From Jiangella aurantiaca (GTDB lineage Bacteria; Actinomycetota; Actinomycetes; Jiangellales; Jiangellaceae): a stretch of DNA of 64,000 nucleotides. This document shows, in pieces, positions 28,361 to 38,245 of this stretch. Made by a program: the position numbers and the translations under genes. The notes beneath the pieces are model-generated. The model did no database searches. It saw only the letters and a list, made by a program, of their open reading frames with translations, and had not been told where the DNA came from. Location of the stretch: assembly GCF_004349105.1 (NCBI RefSeq), contig NZ_SMLB01000007.1:62001-126000 (forward strand), written 5' to 3'. Positions within the stretch are counted from its first letter, which is position 1; each line of letters begins with the position of its first letter.

Positions 28361-29211
28361 CCGGTGAAGACCTGGACCTCGATCAGCCGCGAGTAGTCGC
28401 GGTTGTTCGACGCCAGCCCGACGATCCGGACGGCGTCCGCGGTGACCGGCGCGAACGTCGACGTCACGCGGCCGGCGGTATTGCCGCGCACCGCGTGCAC
28501 GGTCCGCCACGCCCCGCCGACCCGCACCTGGACGTCGAAGTCGCGCAGGCCGTAGCGGGCCGCCGGGTAGCGGGTCGAGTCCAGCGTCCAGGTCTCGACC
28601 CGGGAGATCGGCGCCGGCTCGGCGAGCGCCACGTCGTAGGTGTCCGGGAAGACGCCGCTGGTGCCGTCGTTCCAGCCGGTCAGCGTGTCCCACTGCTCGG
28701 AGTTCGTGTTGCCGTCGACGGCTCCGCAAACGTCGAAGTTCGCGTGCGTGGAGGACGCGACCGCCTGCTCGCCGAGCGCGAGGTCGTCGCCGGAGCCCTT
28801 GGGCGGCTGCGGCAGCACCTCGACCGGAACGGTGACCTCCGCGCCGTGCGTCGTCGCGCGCACCGCGTAGCTGCCGGGCTCGGCGTCGCGCGGCGCGGTC
28901 ACCCCGACCCGTGCGTTGACGGTGTGGTCGGGCTCCCAGGCGGGCAGCCACGACGACACCAGCCGGCGGTCCAGCACCACCGGGCCGTCGGCGGCCAGCT
29001 CGACGTCGGCGTAGAGGTCGGCGCTGCCGATGTTCGTCATGCCGAGCTGGAACGAGCTCGGCAGGCACGGGAGCCCGACGACCTGCACGGCTTCCGGTGT
29101 CGCCGCGAGCCGGACGGGGTCGTCGTCGGGCCGCGCCGCGGTGCTCGCCACCGCCGTGAGCACGCCGAGCACCGTCGCCGAACCCGCCACCACCGCGATC
29201 TGCCGCTTCAT
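28357..29211 (-). CDS. Secreted protein with a C-terminal discoidin (F5/8 type C)-like domain
   Basis: A 284-residue protein with an N-terminal signal (MKRQIAVVAGSATVLGVLTA). Residues about 35-135 form an NPCBM-associated Ig-like NEW3 module, and about 145-284 a galactose-binding jelly roll ending in YSRLIEVQVF. The ATG shares one base with the stop of the phosphatase gene (TGATG), so the two are co-translated. It may anchor the phosphatase or bind glycans outside the cell. Confidence 0.8.
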   Translation of the reverse strand: MKRQIAVVAGSATVLGVLTAVASTAARPDDDPVRLAATPEAVQVVGLPCLPSSFQLGMTNIGSADLYADVELAADGPVVLDRRLVSSWLPAWEPDHTVNARVGVTAPRDAEPGSYAVRATTHGAEVTVPVEVLPQPPKGSGDDLALGEQAVASSTHANFDVCGAVDGNTNSEQWDTLTGWNDGTSGVFPDTYDVALAEPAPISRVETWTLDSTRYPAARYGLRDFDVQVRVGGAWRTVHAVRGNTAGRVTSTFAPVTADAVRIVGLASNNRDYSRLIEVQVFTG

Positions 29212-30851
29212 CACTGGCCTCCCACGACGTGGATGCTCGGGTCGCCGTCGGCGACGGCGAGCTTCGTGCGGGTGCTGACGGTGCCGCCGGGGACGGTGAC
29301 GCGGTCGACGACGCGGTAGTCGGCCAGCCACTGGTCGGGCGTGACCTCGACCCGGACGTAGCCGCGCTGGAAGTTCGAGAACTTCACGTGCGGGTTCTCC
29401 GCGAGGATGGTCAGTCCGCCCTCGTCGTTGTCCATGCCGTCGCGACCGGAGCTGATCGACGTGCCGACGAACTCCGTCCCGATGTTGGGAGCGTTGGGGT
29501 CGGCGTAGTCGGCCTTGAGCTCGGAGACGACGCTGCGGTGCAGGTCGCCGGCGATGCTGATCAGGTTGCGCACGCCCCGCTCGGCCGCGCCGCCGAGCAC
29601 CCGCTGCCGCGACGCCACGTAGCCGTCCCAGGTGTCCATCGGCACGATGACGTCGGCGCCGGCCCGGGTGTCCAGCTGCGCGATCGCGGTCTGGTGCGCC
29701 AGCACCTCCCAGCGCGCGGACCGCTCCGCGAACCCGTCCAGCAGCCAGCGCTCCTGCTCGGCGCCGGTGATGGTCCGGTTCGGGTCGAGCGACCCGGGGT
29801 TGGGCGGGTCGGACCCGTCGCCGGCCGCCTGGTCGTCGCGGTACTGGCGGGTGTCCAGGAGATTGAAGCGGACCAGGTCGCCGTACTGGAAGCGGCGGTA
29901 CAGCTGGAGGTCCGGGCCGATCGGCTGCTGCGACAGGCGTACCGGCATGTGCTCCCACCAGGCGCGGAACGCGTTGGCCCGGCGGACGAGGAACTCGTTG
30001 CGGGTGGGCGTGGGTGTGTTGCCCTCGGGGATCTCGTCGGCCCAGTTGTTCTCGACCTCGTGGTCGTCCATGGTGACGATCCACGGCGCCGAGGCGTGCG
30101 CGGCCTGCAGATCGGCGTCGAGCTTGTAGAGCGCGTACCGGCCGCGGTACTCGTCCAGCGTGACGGTCTCTCGCAGGGTGTCGGCCGGGAGCTGCTGCTG
30201 ACGGACGCCGGCGCCGACGCCGACGCTGTACTCGTAGAGGTAGTCGCCCAGGTGGAAGACGACGTCGTGCTCCTGGTCGGCCAGGTCGCGGTAGGCAGTG
30301 TAGAAGCCCTCCCAGTACGCCTGGCAGGAGGCGAACGCGAACCGCAGCGCCTGCGGGGACGAGCCCGGCTCGGGCGCCGTGCGGGTGCGGCCGACGGGGC
30401 TCAGGTGCCGGCCGACGCGGAAGCGATACCAGTACTCCCGCCACGGCCGCAGCCCCTGCACGTCGATGTGGACGCTGTACGAGCCCTCGCGCCGGGCCCG
30501 GGCCGTGCCGCTGCGCACGACGCGGCGGAAGGCCGGGTCCTCCGCCACCTGCCACTGCACCATCACCGGGCGCGGGCCCAGGCCGCCGAACGGCTCCAGC
30601 GGCCGCGGCGCCAGCCGGGTCCAGAGGACGACGGAGTCGCTGAGCGGGTCGCCCGACGCGACGCCCAGCGCGAACGGGTACTCGGGCAACTGAGTGAGCT
30701 CGACGGCGGACCCGTCGGCCGACGCGAGCCCGGGCAGCGACCCCACCACGGCGAGGCCCATGGCCGCGCCCGTGACGGTGAGGAACCTGCGCCGAGTGGC
30801 GTCGACCGCGTCCAGCCTGAGCCCTCGGAATGGATTGCGGTCGCCGGTCAT
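29211..30851 (-). CDS. phoD: Tat-exported alkaline phosphatase D
   Basis: A 546-residue phosphodiesterase/phosphomonoesterase. The N-terminal Tat motif TRRRFLTVTG precedes a hydrophobic stretch. After the PhoD_N beta domain come the metal motifs: FASCQAYWEG, FHLGDYLYEY, MDDHEVENNW and SIAGDLHRSV. Family enzymes use Fe and Ca and release phosphate from organic esters or teichoic acids. ATG 30851 puts the Tat motif near residue 20; ATG 30875 would add an uncharacteristic leader. A candidate PhoP box was not recognised. Confidence 0.93.
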   Translation of the reverse strand: MTGDRNPFRGLRLDAVDATRRRFLTVTGAAMGLAVVGSLPGLASADGSAVELTQLPEYPFALGVASGDPLSDSVVLWTRLAPRPLEPFGGLGPRPVMVQWQVAEDPAFRRVVRSGTARARREGSYSVHIDVQGLRPWREYWYRFRVGRHLSPVGRTRTAPEPGSSPQALRFAFASCQAYWEGFYTAYRDLADQEHDVVFHLGDYLYEYSVGVGAGVRQQQLPADTLRETVTLDEYRGRYALYKLDADLQAAHASAPWIVTMDDHEVENNWADEIPEGNTPTPTRNEFLVRRANAFRAWWEHMPVRLSQQPIGPDLQLYRRFQYGDLVRFNLLDTRQYRDDQAAGDGSDPPNPGSLDPNRTITGAEQERWLLDGFAERSARWEVLAHQTAIAQLDTRAGADVIVPMDTWDGYVASRQRVLGGAAERGVRNLISIAGDLHRSVVSELKADYADPNAPNIGTEFVGTSISSGRDGMDNDEGGLTILAENPHVKFSNFQRGYVRVEVTPDQWLADYRVVDRVTVPGGTVSTRTKLAVADGDPSIHVVGGQ

Positions 30852-30885
30852 GACAGGACAGCAGATCAGCCACATCCGACCGCAG

Positions 30886-30919
30886 ATCGGACATCAGGTG
30901 TCCGCTTGCCGAACAACTC
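30886..30919. repeat. Decayed partial copy of the hairpin repeat
   Basis: ATCGGACAT (30886-30894) and TTGCCGAACAACTC (30906-30919) match copy 2 of the repeat exactly, separated by 11 instead of 12 bases. The left arm is absent and the right arm stops after 14 bases. It lies between divergent phoD and mfd. Confidence 0.55.
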
Positions 30920-30995
30920 GGCGGCACCTGTCCGGCGTCTGAGACGCCAACGAGCGCCGCGACTCTGTCGGCGTGACGTCGTAAGCTCGGTACAA

Positions 30996-31019
30996 CCCCC
31001 ACCCCAGCAGGTGTGGGGG
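30996..31019 (+). other. Short hairpin in the mfd leader
   Basis: CCCCCAC (30996-31002) pairs with GTGGGGG (31013-31019) around a ten-base loop, 28 bases before the mfd start. TAAGCT at 30982-30987 could be the -10. Function unknown. Confidence 0.3.
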
Positions 31020-31047
31020 CATGTCTGCGTGCCCGGAAGGTCAACCG

Positions 31048-34000
31048 ATGAGTCTCAGCGGCCTGCTGTCCGCCCTGCTCGGCGACGACGGCGACCCCAC
31101 CCTGCGCTCGGCCGTCGCCGACGCGCGCACGGGTGCGGTCACCGCCCTCGACCTCACCGCGCCGCCGGCGTTGCGGCCGTTCGTGGCGGGCGCCATCGCG
31201 GCCGACGCCGCCACAGGCGCCGGCCGGACGGTGCTCGCCGTCACCGCCACCGGCCGCGAGGCCGAGGACCTCGCCACGGAGCTGCGCTGTCTGCTGCCGC
31301 CGGAGTCCGTGGTCGAGTACCCGGCGTGGGAGACGCTGCCGCACGAGCGCCTGTCGCCGCGCAGCGACACCGTCGGCCGGCGGCTGGCCGTCCTACGCCG
31401 GCTGGTCCACCCCGACGAGGAGTCCGGCGGGCCGGTCAAGGTCGTCGTTGCGCCGGTGCGAAGCGTGCTGCAGCCGCAGGTCGCGGGGCTGGCCGAGCTG
31501 CGCCCGGTCGCGCTGCGGCCCGGCGACGACGTCGCGCTCGACACCGTAGTCGAGCAGCTGGCCGCGGCCGCGTACGTCCGCGTCGACCTCGTGGAGCGAC
31601 GCGGCGAGTTCGCCGTCCGCGGCGGCATCGTCGACGTCTTCCCGCCCACCGAGGAGCACCCGCTGCGGGTCGACTTCTGGGGCGACACCGTCGAGGAGAT
31701 CCGCTACTTCACCGTCGCCGAGCAGCGCTCCACCGACGTAGCCGAGCTCGGGCTGTGGGCGCCGCCGTGCCGCGAGCTGCTGCTCACCGACGACGTCCGG
31801 CGGCGCGCGGCCGCCCTCGCGCACGAGCACCCCGAGCTGGCCGAGATGCTGGAGAAGATCGCCGCCGGCATCGCCGTCGAGGGCATGGAGTCGCTGGCCC
31901 CGGTGCTGGTCGACCGCATGGAGATGCTGATCGACCTGCTGCCCGCGGGCACGCACGTGCTGGTCTGCGACCCCGAGCGGGTCCGCACCCGGGCCCACGA
32001 CATGGTCGCCACCAGCCAGGAGTTCCTCGACGCGTCGTGGGCGGCCGCGGCCGGCGGAGGGAAGGCGCCGATCGACCTCGGCGCGGCGGCGTACCACACT
32101 CTCGGCGACGTGCGGGCGCAGGCGATCCGGCAGGGGCTGCCGTGGTGGAGCCTGAGCTCCTTCGGGCTGGGCAGCACCGACGGCGACGGCGCGCGGTCCG
32201 CGGGGGCGGGGAAGGAGGACCTCGACGCCGACCTGTACGCCGTCGACCTCGGCGAGGAGCTGGTGACCGCCGGCGCCGTCGCCACCCGCGAGGTGGACGT
32301 CCGCCCGGCCGAGACCTACCGCGGCGACACCAAGCGTGCCGTCGCCGACCTCTCCGGCTGGCTGGCGACCGGCGGCCGCGCCGTCCTCGTGACGGGCGGC
32401 CACGGCACGGCCGAGCGGGTCGTCGAGGTGCTGGGCGAGTCCGAGGTCCCCGCGCGCTACGCCGAGGACGTGGTCACCGCGCCGGAGCCGGGCGTCGTAC
32501 TCGTCACCACGGGCGGGCTCAAGCACGGGTTCATCGCGTCGGCCGCCGGGCTCGCCGTCCTGACTGAGGACGACCTCACCGGGCAGCGGGTGTCCACCAA
32601 GGGCACCACCCGCATGCCCAGCCGGCGGCGCAACCAGGTCGACCCGCTCCAGCTCAAGCTCGGCGACTACGTCGTGCATGACCAACACGGCGTCGGCCGC
32701 TACGTCGAGATGACCAGCCGGACGGTGCAAGGCGCCACCCGTGAGTACCTGGTGGTCGAGTACGCGCCGTCCAAGCGCGGCCAGCCGGCCGACCGGCTGT
32801 ACGTCCCGACCGACCAGCTCGAGCAGGTCACCAAGTACGTCGGCGGCGACGCCCCGAGCCTCGACCGCATCGGCGGCAGCGACTGGGCCAAGCGCAAGGG
32901 CCGGGCCCGCAAGGCGGTCAAGGAGATCGCGGCCGAGCTGATCAAGCTGTACGCCGCCCGCCAGGCCGCGCCGGGTCACGCGTTCGGCCCGGACACCCCG
33001 TGGCAGCGTGAGCTGGAGGACGCGTTCCCGTACATCGAGACCGCCGACCAGCTCTCCACCATCGACGAGGTCAAGGCCGACATGGAGCGCGAGATCCCGA
33101 TGGACCGCGTCATCGCCGGCGACGTCGGCTACGGCAAGACCGAGATCGCGGTCCGGGCGGCGTTCAAGGCGGTGCAGGACGGCAAGCAGGTCGGCGTGCT
33201 GGTGCCGACAACGCTGCTGGTGCAGCAACACTTCGCCACGTTCTCGGAGCGGTTCGCGCCGTTCCCGGTGACCGTCCGGGCGCTGTCGCGGTTCCAGTCC
33301 GACGCCGAGGCCGCCGAGACGATTGAAGGGCTGCACGACGGCACGGTCGACGTCGTCATCGGCACCCACCGGCTGATCACGGGCGACGTCCGGTTCAAGG
33401 ACCTCGGCCTGCTCATCGTCGACGAGGAGCAGCGCTTCGGCGTCGAGCACAAGGAGAAGCTGAAGCACCTGCGGGCGAACGTCGACGTGCTGACGATGTC
33501 GGCGACGCCGATCCCGCGGACGCTGGAGATGTCGATCACCGGCATCCGCGACATGAGCGTCATCACCACCCCGCCGGAGGAGCGGCACCCCGTCCTCACC
33601 TACGTCGGCGGGTACGACGAGAAGCAGGTCGGCGCGGCCATCCGGCGCGAGCTGATGCGCGACGGCCAGGTGTTCTTCGTGCACAACCGGGTCGAGACCA
33701 TCGAGAAGGTGGCGGCGCGGCTGCGCGACCTGGTGCCCGAGGCGCGCATCGCCACGGCGCACGGCCAGATGGGCGAGCACGCGCTCGAGCAGGTCATCAA
33801 CGCGTTCTGGCAGCGCGAGGTCGACGTGCTGGTGTGCACGACGATCGTCGAGACCGGCCTCGACATCTCCAACGCCAACACACTGGTCGTCGACCGGTCC
33901 GAGCGGCTCGGCCTGTCGCAGCTGCACCAGCTGCGTGGCCGGGTCGGGCGCGGCCGCGAGCGGGCGTACGCGTACTTCTTCTACCCGCGCGAGACGCCGC

Positions 34001-34704
34001 TGACCGAGGAGGCGCACGAGCGGCTGGCCACCATCGCGCAGCACTCCGACCTCGGCGCCGGCATGCAGGTCGCGATGAAGGATCTCGAGATCCGGGGTGC
34101 CGGCAACCTGCTCGGCGGCGAGCAGTCCGGCCACATCGCCGACGTCGGCTTCGACCTCTACGTGCGGCTGGTCGGCGAGGCTGTCTCCGACTACCGCGGC
34201 GACGGCGCCGAGGCCATGCCCGAGGTCCGCATCGAGCTGCCGGTCGACGCGCACATCCCGCACGACTACGTCGCCAGCGAGCGGCTGCGGCTGGAGGCGT
34301 ACCGGCGGCTGTCCGAGGCGGTCGACGACGCCGCCGTCGATGCCGTGCGCGAGGAGCTGGAGGATCGCTACGGCGCGCCGCCGGAGCCGGCCGAGAACCT
34401 GCTGGCGGTGGCCCGGTTCCGGGCGCACGCCCGGCGAGCGGGGCTGTCCGAGGTCACCGTCCAGGGCACCTACATCCGGTTCGCGCACGTCGAGCTGGCC
34501 GACTGGCAGCGGGTGCGGCTCGGACGGCTGTACCCGAAGTCACTGGTCAAGGACGCCGTCGGGACGATGCTGGTGCCCCGGCCGCGGCCGACGACGATCG
34601 GCGGGCCGCAGCTGCGCGGCGTCGAGCTGCTGGCCTGGGCGAAGACCGTCATCGACGACGTCATCGCCCACCAGCCCGACCGGGCCGGGACCCGGGCTGG
34701 ATAG
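31048..34704 (+). CDS. mfd: Transcription-repair coupling factor
   Basis: A 1218-residue ATP-dependent translocase that removes RNA polymerase stalled at lesions and recruits UvrA. It has a UvrB-like N-terminus, a CarD/TRCF RNA-polymerase-interacting domain starting near residue 534 ([17 protein letters not shown]), Walker [10 protein letters not shown] near 692, DEEQRFG near 792, helicase motif [12 protein letters not shown] and a C-terminal TRCF domain. ATG 31048 with GGAAGG seven bases upstream is preferred to ATG 31021. It begins the conserved mfd-mazG block. Confidence 0.97.
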   Translation: MSLSGLLSALLGDDGDPTLRSAVADARTGAVTALDLTAPPALRPFVAGAIAADAATGAGRTVLAVTATGREAEDLATELRCLLPPESVVEYPAWETLPHERLSPRSDTVGRRLAVLRRLVHPDEESGGPVKVVVAPVRSVLQPQVAGLAELRPVALRPGDDVALDTVVEQLAAAAYVRVDLVERRGEFAVRGGIVDVFPPTEEHPLRVDFWGDTVEEIRYFTVAEQRSTDVAELGLWAPPCRELLLTDDVRRRAAALAHEHPELAEMLEKIAAGIAVEGMESLAPVLVDRMEMLIDLLPAGTHVLVCDPERVRTRAHDMVATSQEFLDASWAAAAGGGKAPIDLGAAAYHTLGDVRAQAIRQGLPWWSLSSFGLGSTDGDGARSAGAGKEDLDADLYAVDLGEELVTAGAVATREVDVRPAETYRGDTKRAVADLSGWLATGGRAVLVTGGHGTAERVVEVLGESEVPARYAEDVVTAPEPGVVLVTTGGLKHGFIASAAGLAVLTEDDLTGQRVSTKGTTRMPSRRRNQVDPLQLKLGDYVVHDQHGVGRYVEMTSRTVQGATREYLVVEYAPSKRGQPADRLYVPTDQLEQVTKYVGGDAPSLDRIGGSDWAKRKGRARKAVKEIAAELIKLYAARQAAPGHAFGPDTPWQRELEDAFPYIETADQLSTIDEVKADMEREIPMDRVIAGDVGYGKTEIAVRAAFKAVQDGKQVGVLVPTTLLVQQHFATFSERFAPFPVTVRALSRFQSDAEAAETIEGLHDGTVDVVIGTHRLITGDVRFKDLGLLIVDEEQRFGVEHKEKLKHLRANVDVLTMSATPIPRTLEMSITGIRDMSVITTPPEERHPVLTYVGGYDEKQVGAAIRRELMRDGQVFFVHNRVETIEKVAARLRDLVPEARIATAHGQMGEHALEQVINAFWQREVDVLVCTTIVETGLDISNANTLVVDRSERLGLSQLHQLRGRVGRGRERAYAYFFYPRETPLTEEAHERLATIAQHSDLGAGMQVAMKDLEIRGAGNLLGGEQSGHIADVGFDLYVRLVGEAVSDYRGDGAEAMPEVRIELPVDAHIPHDYVASERLRLEAYRRLSEAVDDAAVDAVREELEDRYGAPPEPAENLLAVARFRAHARRAGLSEVTVQGTYIRFAHVELADWQRVRLGRLYPKSLVKDAVGTMLVPRPRPTTIGGPQLRGVELLAWAKTVIDDVIAHQPDRAGTRAG

Positions 34705-34766
34705 GATGCGCGGGCATCGTCTGTCCCGCTGTACGCCGAACTCGAGTACCGACGAAGAGGATCACC

Positions 34767-35345
34767 GTGTCGACCATCCGACGCATCGTCATCGCGTCCC
34801 TCGCCGCGGCCAGCGCCGTCGCGCTGACCGCGTGTGACTCCGAGCAGATCGGCGCCGCCGTCGTCATCGACGGCGACCGGTTCACCGTCGAGGACCTGCA
34901 GAACGAGGTCGCGCGCGCCGAGCGGCTCGAGGGCTTCGACGTCGAGGCGGCCGGCGGTATGCCGGCGTTCCAGCGCACTGTCCTGACCCGGCACATCCAG
35001 CACGAGATCTTCGTGCGGCTGGCCGAGGACGAGGACCTCGAGGTCAGCGAGGCCGAGATCGACGACGCCATCGACGAGATCTCGGCGCAGGCTCCGGGCG
35101 GCGACCTCAGCACGGCGCTCGCCCAGGCCGGCTACACCGAGAAGGCGTTCCGGGCCGGCGTCGCCGACCAGTTGATCGCGCAGTCCTACTCCGAGGAGAC
35201 CGGAGCCGACACCGCCGCGCTCACCGAGGTCCTCGCCGACCTCGGCGACGAGCTGGGCGTCGAGGTCAACCCGCGCTACGGCACCTGGGGCGAGGACCTC
35301 TCCGTCAGCGCGGACACCGGCTCGATCTCCGAACCGGCTTCGTGA
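34767..35345 (+). CDS. SurA N-terminal-like lipoprotein
   Basis: A 192-residue lipoprotein with lipobox ALTAC (C23). The mature part resembles the helical SurA/PrsA chaperone region (DRFTVEDLQNEVARAERL, VSEAEIDDAIDEI) without an obvious parvulin domain. GTG 34767 has AGAGGA five bases upstream. It lies between mfd and mazG, as in related actinomycetes, and its stop overlaps the mazG start. Confidence 0.87.
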   Translation: MSTIRRIVIASLAAASAVALTACDSEQIGAAVVIDGDRFTVEDLQNEVARAERLEGFDVEAAGGMPAFQRTVLTRHIQHEIFVRLAEDEDLEVSEAEIDDAIDEISAQAPGGDLSTALAQAGYTEKAFRAGVADQLIAQSYSEETGADTAALTEVLADLGDELGVEVNPRYGTWGEDLSVSADTGSISEPAS

Positions 35346-36262
35346 GCCTGGTCCTTCTCTCCACCAGCCCCCGGGTCGCGCCCGGGCTGCTCTCCGCAGC
35401 CGCGTGGGACGCGCTGCGGTCCGCCGGCTCCGTGTACGTCGCCGACGAGGCGCACCCGCAGGTCGCGCCGCTGCGTGCGGCCGGGATCGAGGTCGGCGTG
35501 GCGCCGGCGCCGCCGACCTCGTCGTCCGGTGACGTGGTGTGGCTTCTGCCGCCGGGTGTGGACGGTGCCGGGTTCCCCGGCGTCCCGGTCGTGGTGGGGT
35601 CGTCGGACCTGCCCGGCGCGCGCCTGCTCGACCTCGTCGCCGTCATGGACCGCCTCCGCTCGCCCGGCGGCTGCCCGTGGGACGCCGAGCAGACGCACCG
35701 CAGCTTGGCGACGTACCTGCTCGAGGAGACGTACGAAACGCTCGAGGCGATCGAGTCCGGCGATGACGACGACCTGCGTGAGGAGCTCGGCGACCTGCTG
35801 CTGCAGGTGGTGTTCCACGCCCGGCTGGCGCAGGAGCGGCCGTCGGAGCCGTGGGGGATCGATGAGGTCGCGGCCGGCATCGCGTCGAAGCTGGTGCGGC
35901 GGCATCCGCACGTCTTCGCCGGGGTGGAGGCGACGTCCGCATCCGACGTGGGCGAGCGGTGGGAGCGGCTGAAGCGCGAGGAGAAGAACCGCACCTCCGC
36001 GGTCGACGGCGTGCCGCTCGCCCAGCCGGCGCTCTCGCTGGCGGCCAAGCTCGTCCACCGGGTCGAGAAGGCCGGCGTCCCGGTGTCGCTGCCTTCGGCG
36101 CTCGGGCGCGAGCCGGAGTCCGCTGAGGACGTCGGCGACGCGCTCTTCGCCCTGGCCGCGGCCGCTCGGGAGCGCGGCATCGACCCCGAACAAGCCCTCC
36201 GCGACTCCGCTCGCCGCTACATCGCCGCCGTCAAAGCCGCGGAGGCTGCCGCGGCGGAGTGA
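35342..36262 (+). CDS. mazG: MazG family nucleotide pyrophosphohydrolase
   Basis: A 306-residue protein. The MazG all-alpha domain starts near residue 100 (MDRLRSPGGCPWDAEQTHRS), with the metal site in EETYETLEAI and REELGDLLLQVVFHARLA. It hydrolyses abnormal NTPs or lowers ppGpp in mycobacteria. The first 95 residues are a variable domain seen in actinobacterial MazG. GTG 35342 overlaps the lipoprotein stop. In many actinomycetes eno lies shortly downstream; here it is 11 kb away. Confidence 0.94.
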   Translation: MSLVLLSTSPRVAPGLLSAAAWDALRSAGSVYVADEAHPQVAPLRAAGIEVGVAPAPPTSSSGDVVWLLPPGVDGAGFPGVPVVVGSSDLPGARLLDLVAVMDRLRSPGGCPWDAEQTHRSLATYLLEETYETLEAIESGDDDDLREELGDLLLQVVFHARLAQERPSEPWGIDEVAAGIASKLVRRHPHVFAGVEATSASDVGERWERLKREEKNRTSAVDGVPLAQPALSLAAKLVHRVEKAGVPVSLPSALGREPESAEDVGDALFALAAAARERGIDPEQALRDSARRYIAAVKAAEAAAAE

Positions 36263-36271
36263 GGCCGCTGG

Positions 36272-36319
36272 ATGGGTGAGCGTTCGGTGTCGCCAGGGCA
36301 GCACCAAGCGCTCACCCAT
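36272..36319. terminator. Hairpin between convergent mazG and the immunity-like gene
   Basis: ATGGGTGAGCG (36272-36282) pairs perfectly with 36309-36319 around a 26-base loop that contains a smaller GGTG/CACC stem. It starts ten bases after the mazG stop. The remaining 36320-36450 shows no gene. Confidence 0.5.
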
Positions 36320-36450
36320 GGCACGCCTCGCTCGATTGCGCGGCGCGCCGGGCGGGGGCGCGACACTGAGCGGGCTCGCTGTCGCTGGAGCGACAATAAG
36401 CTGCCACGTTGTTGTGCAGCGAACTCACACCGTTACGCCGCGGGGGCCGG

Positions 36451-36999
36451 CTAGCGCTCGCCGGGCTGTTCGGCCCGGAGGCCGCGTTCGGTGAGGTCGT
36501 GGAGCCGCTCCAGCCACCCCTCCGGCGCCGGCCGGACGCTGGCGGGCTGGCCGGTCAACGATATGCCGACGCCCGCGTTGACGTCGTCGAAGGTCAGGCC
36601 GCGAGCCGCGAGCCATGCTGGCGCGCCGGGCGAACTACGCTCGGGCGTCTGGTGGATGGCGTACAGCATGAACGGAGTGCGCCGGCGATGTCCCCAGTCC
36701 TCGCGCGGCACCGGAAAGGGATCCCCGGGGGGCGGCTCCGGGCCGAACGCGTCATACCAGACGTTGCGGAGCCACTCGTCGGTGATCCACTGGGAGTCGG
36801 CGGTGCGGTGCGGCGGATACGACGAATCGCGGATGTGTTGCGCTAGCTCGTCGCGGAAGGCTCGGTAGCTGCCGTCCTCGTCGTCCGCCAGCAACTCGGG
36901 GACTTCCTCGCACGCCTCGACGTAGGACTCCGGCAGTTCGTCCGCCAGGCCGAGGCCGCTTCCGAAGTACTCCCTGAAGTTCTCGCTCGGCGGGGTCAT
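36451..36999 (-). CDS. Hypothetical protein, candidate immunity protein for the adjoining toxin
   Basis: A 182-residue acidic soluble protein with no recognised domain. Its ATG overlaps the stop of the upstream toxin-like gene (ATGA), so both are translated together. Small acidic proteins in that position are typically immunity partners of polymorphic toxins. That role is inferred from position; the sequence itself (FREYFGSGLGLADELPES, then a tryptophan-rich middle) is not familiar. Confidence 0.65.
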   Translation of the reverse strand: MTPPSENFREYFGSGLGLADELPESYVEACEEVPELLADDEDGSYRAFRDELAQHIRDSSYPPHRTADSQWITDEWLRNVWYDAFGPEPPPGDPFPVPREDWGHRRRTPFMLYAIHQTPERSSPGAPAWLAARGLTFDDVNAGVGISLTGQPASVRPAPEGWLERLHDLTERGLRAEQPGER

Positions 37000-38141
37000 A
37001 TGAGGTCCTCCAGACGCTTGCTGTTCGGGTTTCGATGGCCGACCGGGTAGCACGTCACCAACTGCCAGCTTGACGGCCCCACGCGCTTGAACTGGAGGAA
37101 CGCTCCTGCGTCCGGTCCCTCGACGATGGGGTCGTACGGCACTGCGTACACCGGCGGCGCGCCGTGGACCATGGCGTACTCGCGTGCGTCCAGCCAGTCG
37201 TCCGTCATGGCGCGATTCGACGTCGCCGTACCTCGGTAACCTGCCGCATCGCCGGCGACCAGGCCGGCCGACTCCGCGCTGACGTGGATGGCGACACGCT
37301 TGGTCTTCGGCTTCGTGTGCCGGTTGAGCAACTCGTCCAATCCGGTCGCGTGGTCGCGTGCCCAGCGGAGAAGCGCCTGGAGAGGCTTGGCCATAGCTTC
37401 GGGGGACGTGAATCCACCGGCGGCGGGCCCGCACCAGTGGTCGGACTCGGCGCCGCCGGCCGCTAACGGCTGCCAGCGCTGTTGCCCGGCTGGATCCTTG
37501 CGCCAGAGCAACCGGGCGAGCTGGGCCTCGCGAGAGATGTGAGGTCCGTGCCGTTCGACGGCATGACAATCGCTGCCTTGGAGCATGCGCACGCCCTCCG
37601 CGCGGTCGTTGTACGAGAGCCGATCGCTGACACGTATCTTCGCCTGGTCGGAGGCGTGGTGCGGCTGCGCCGGAACGCCGGCGGCCGTTTGCACGGTCAG
37701 CGTGACGCTGCGGTCGACCGCGGCGAGCAGGTCGTCGATGTAGTTCTGGGCGAAGCCGGCCGGGAAGTGGTCGTGCAGGTCGCCAACGGGTGCAGCCGAC
37801 GCCATTGGCGGCAGTGCCGCCAGCCCATGCCAGGGGGCGAGCAACGCCAGCAGCGTGTGGATCTCCGTTACGTACGGCCGCCGCGCCTCGGCGAGCCGAC
37901 CACGCAGGTCTGCGTCGAGCTGGCTGCCGAGGTCGTCCACCTGCTGGGCGAGCGCCGGGACGTCGAGCACCCCGCGGGGCAGCCGCACCGCGGCCAGGGC
38001 CTCGGCGACGCCTCGCGCTCGCTTGCGCGCCTCGGTCGCCGCGCCGTCGGCCTGGTACTCGAGATCGACGCAGGTGCGGAGCAGGCCCTCGATGGCCGCG
38101 CGCACCGCACCGCGGTCCGGCGGCGCGGGCTGCTGCGTCAC
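36996..38141 (-). CDS. Putative toxin with C-terminal bacterial RNase-A-like (BECR-type) domain
   Basis: A 381-residue protein. Residues 1-110 are mainly helical. From about 190 the sequence DCHAVERHGPHISREAQL, then GGFTSPEAMAKPLQALL, then LQFKRVGPSSWQLVTCYPV, follows the layout of the CdiA-type RNase-A domain: paired histidines (H193, H198 or H201), a Phe-Thr motif and a terminal TxYP strand. That reading is by pattern only. No signal peptide or WXG motif is seen, so its export route is unclear. Leu226 is a TTA codon (37464-37466), rare in such genomes. GTG 38141 is chosen; upstream frame is improbable. It sits at the edge of the mazG-eno insert. Confidence 0.6.
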   Translation of the reverse strand: MTQQPAPPDRGAVRAAIEGLLRTCVDLEYQADGAATEARKRARGVAEALAAVRLPRGVLDVPALAQQVDDLGSQLDADLRGRLAEARRPYVTEIHTLLALLAPWHGLAALPPMASAAPVGDLHDHFPAGFAQNYIDDLLAAVDRSVTLTVQTAAGVPAQPHHASDQAKIRVSDRLSYNDRAEGVRMLQGSDCHAVERHGPHISREAQLARLLWRKDPAGQQRWQPLAAGGAESDHWCGPAAGGFTSPEAMAKPLQALLRWARDHATGLDELLNRHTKPKTKRVAIHVSAESAGLVAGDAAGYRGTATSNRAMTDDWLDAREYAMVHGAPPVYAVPYDPIVEGPDAGAFLQFKRVGPSSWQLVTCYPVGHRNPNSKRLEDLI

Positions 38142-38245
38142 GCGCTCGACCCTACCGGCCACCTTGTGCCGATGCAGTCCAGACGGCTCGGAACCCAGGT
38201 GACCACCGGTAGCGTTGTCATCAGACAACGACGAAGGGAACCTCC

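Noticed and set aside
28357-31344. 995-codon frame joining the discoidin-like protein to an upstream region
   Set aside because: Its first 700 codons are a shadow of phoD; the real gene starts at ATG 29211 with a signal peptide.
31393-34488. 1031-codon minus-strand frame within mfd
   Set aside because: Antisense shadow of mfd, whose motifs are complete in the plus strand.
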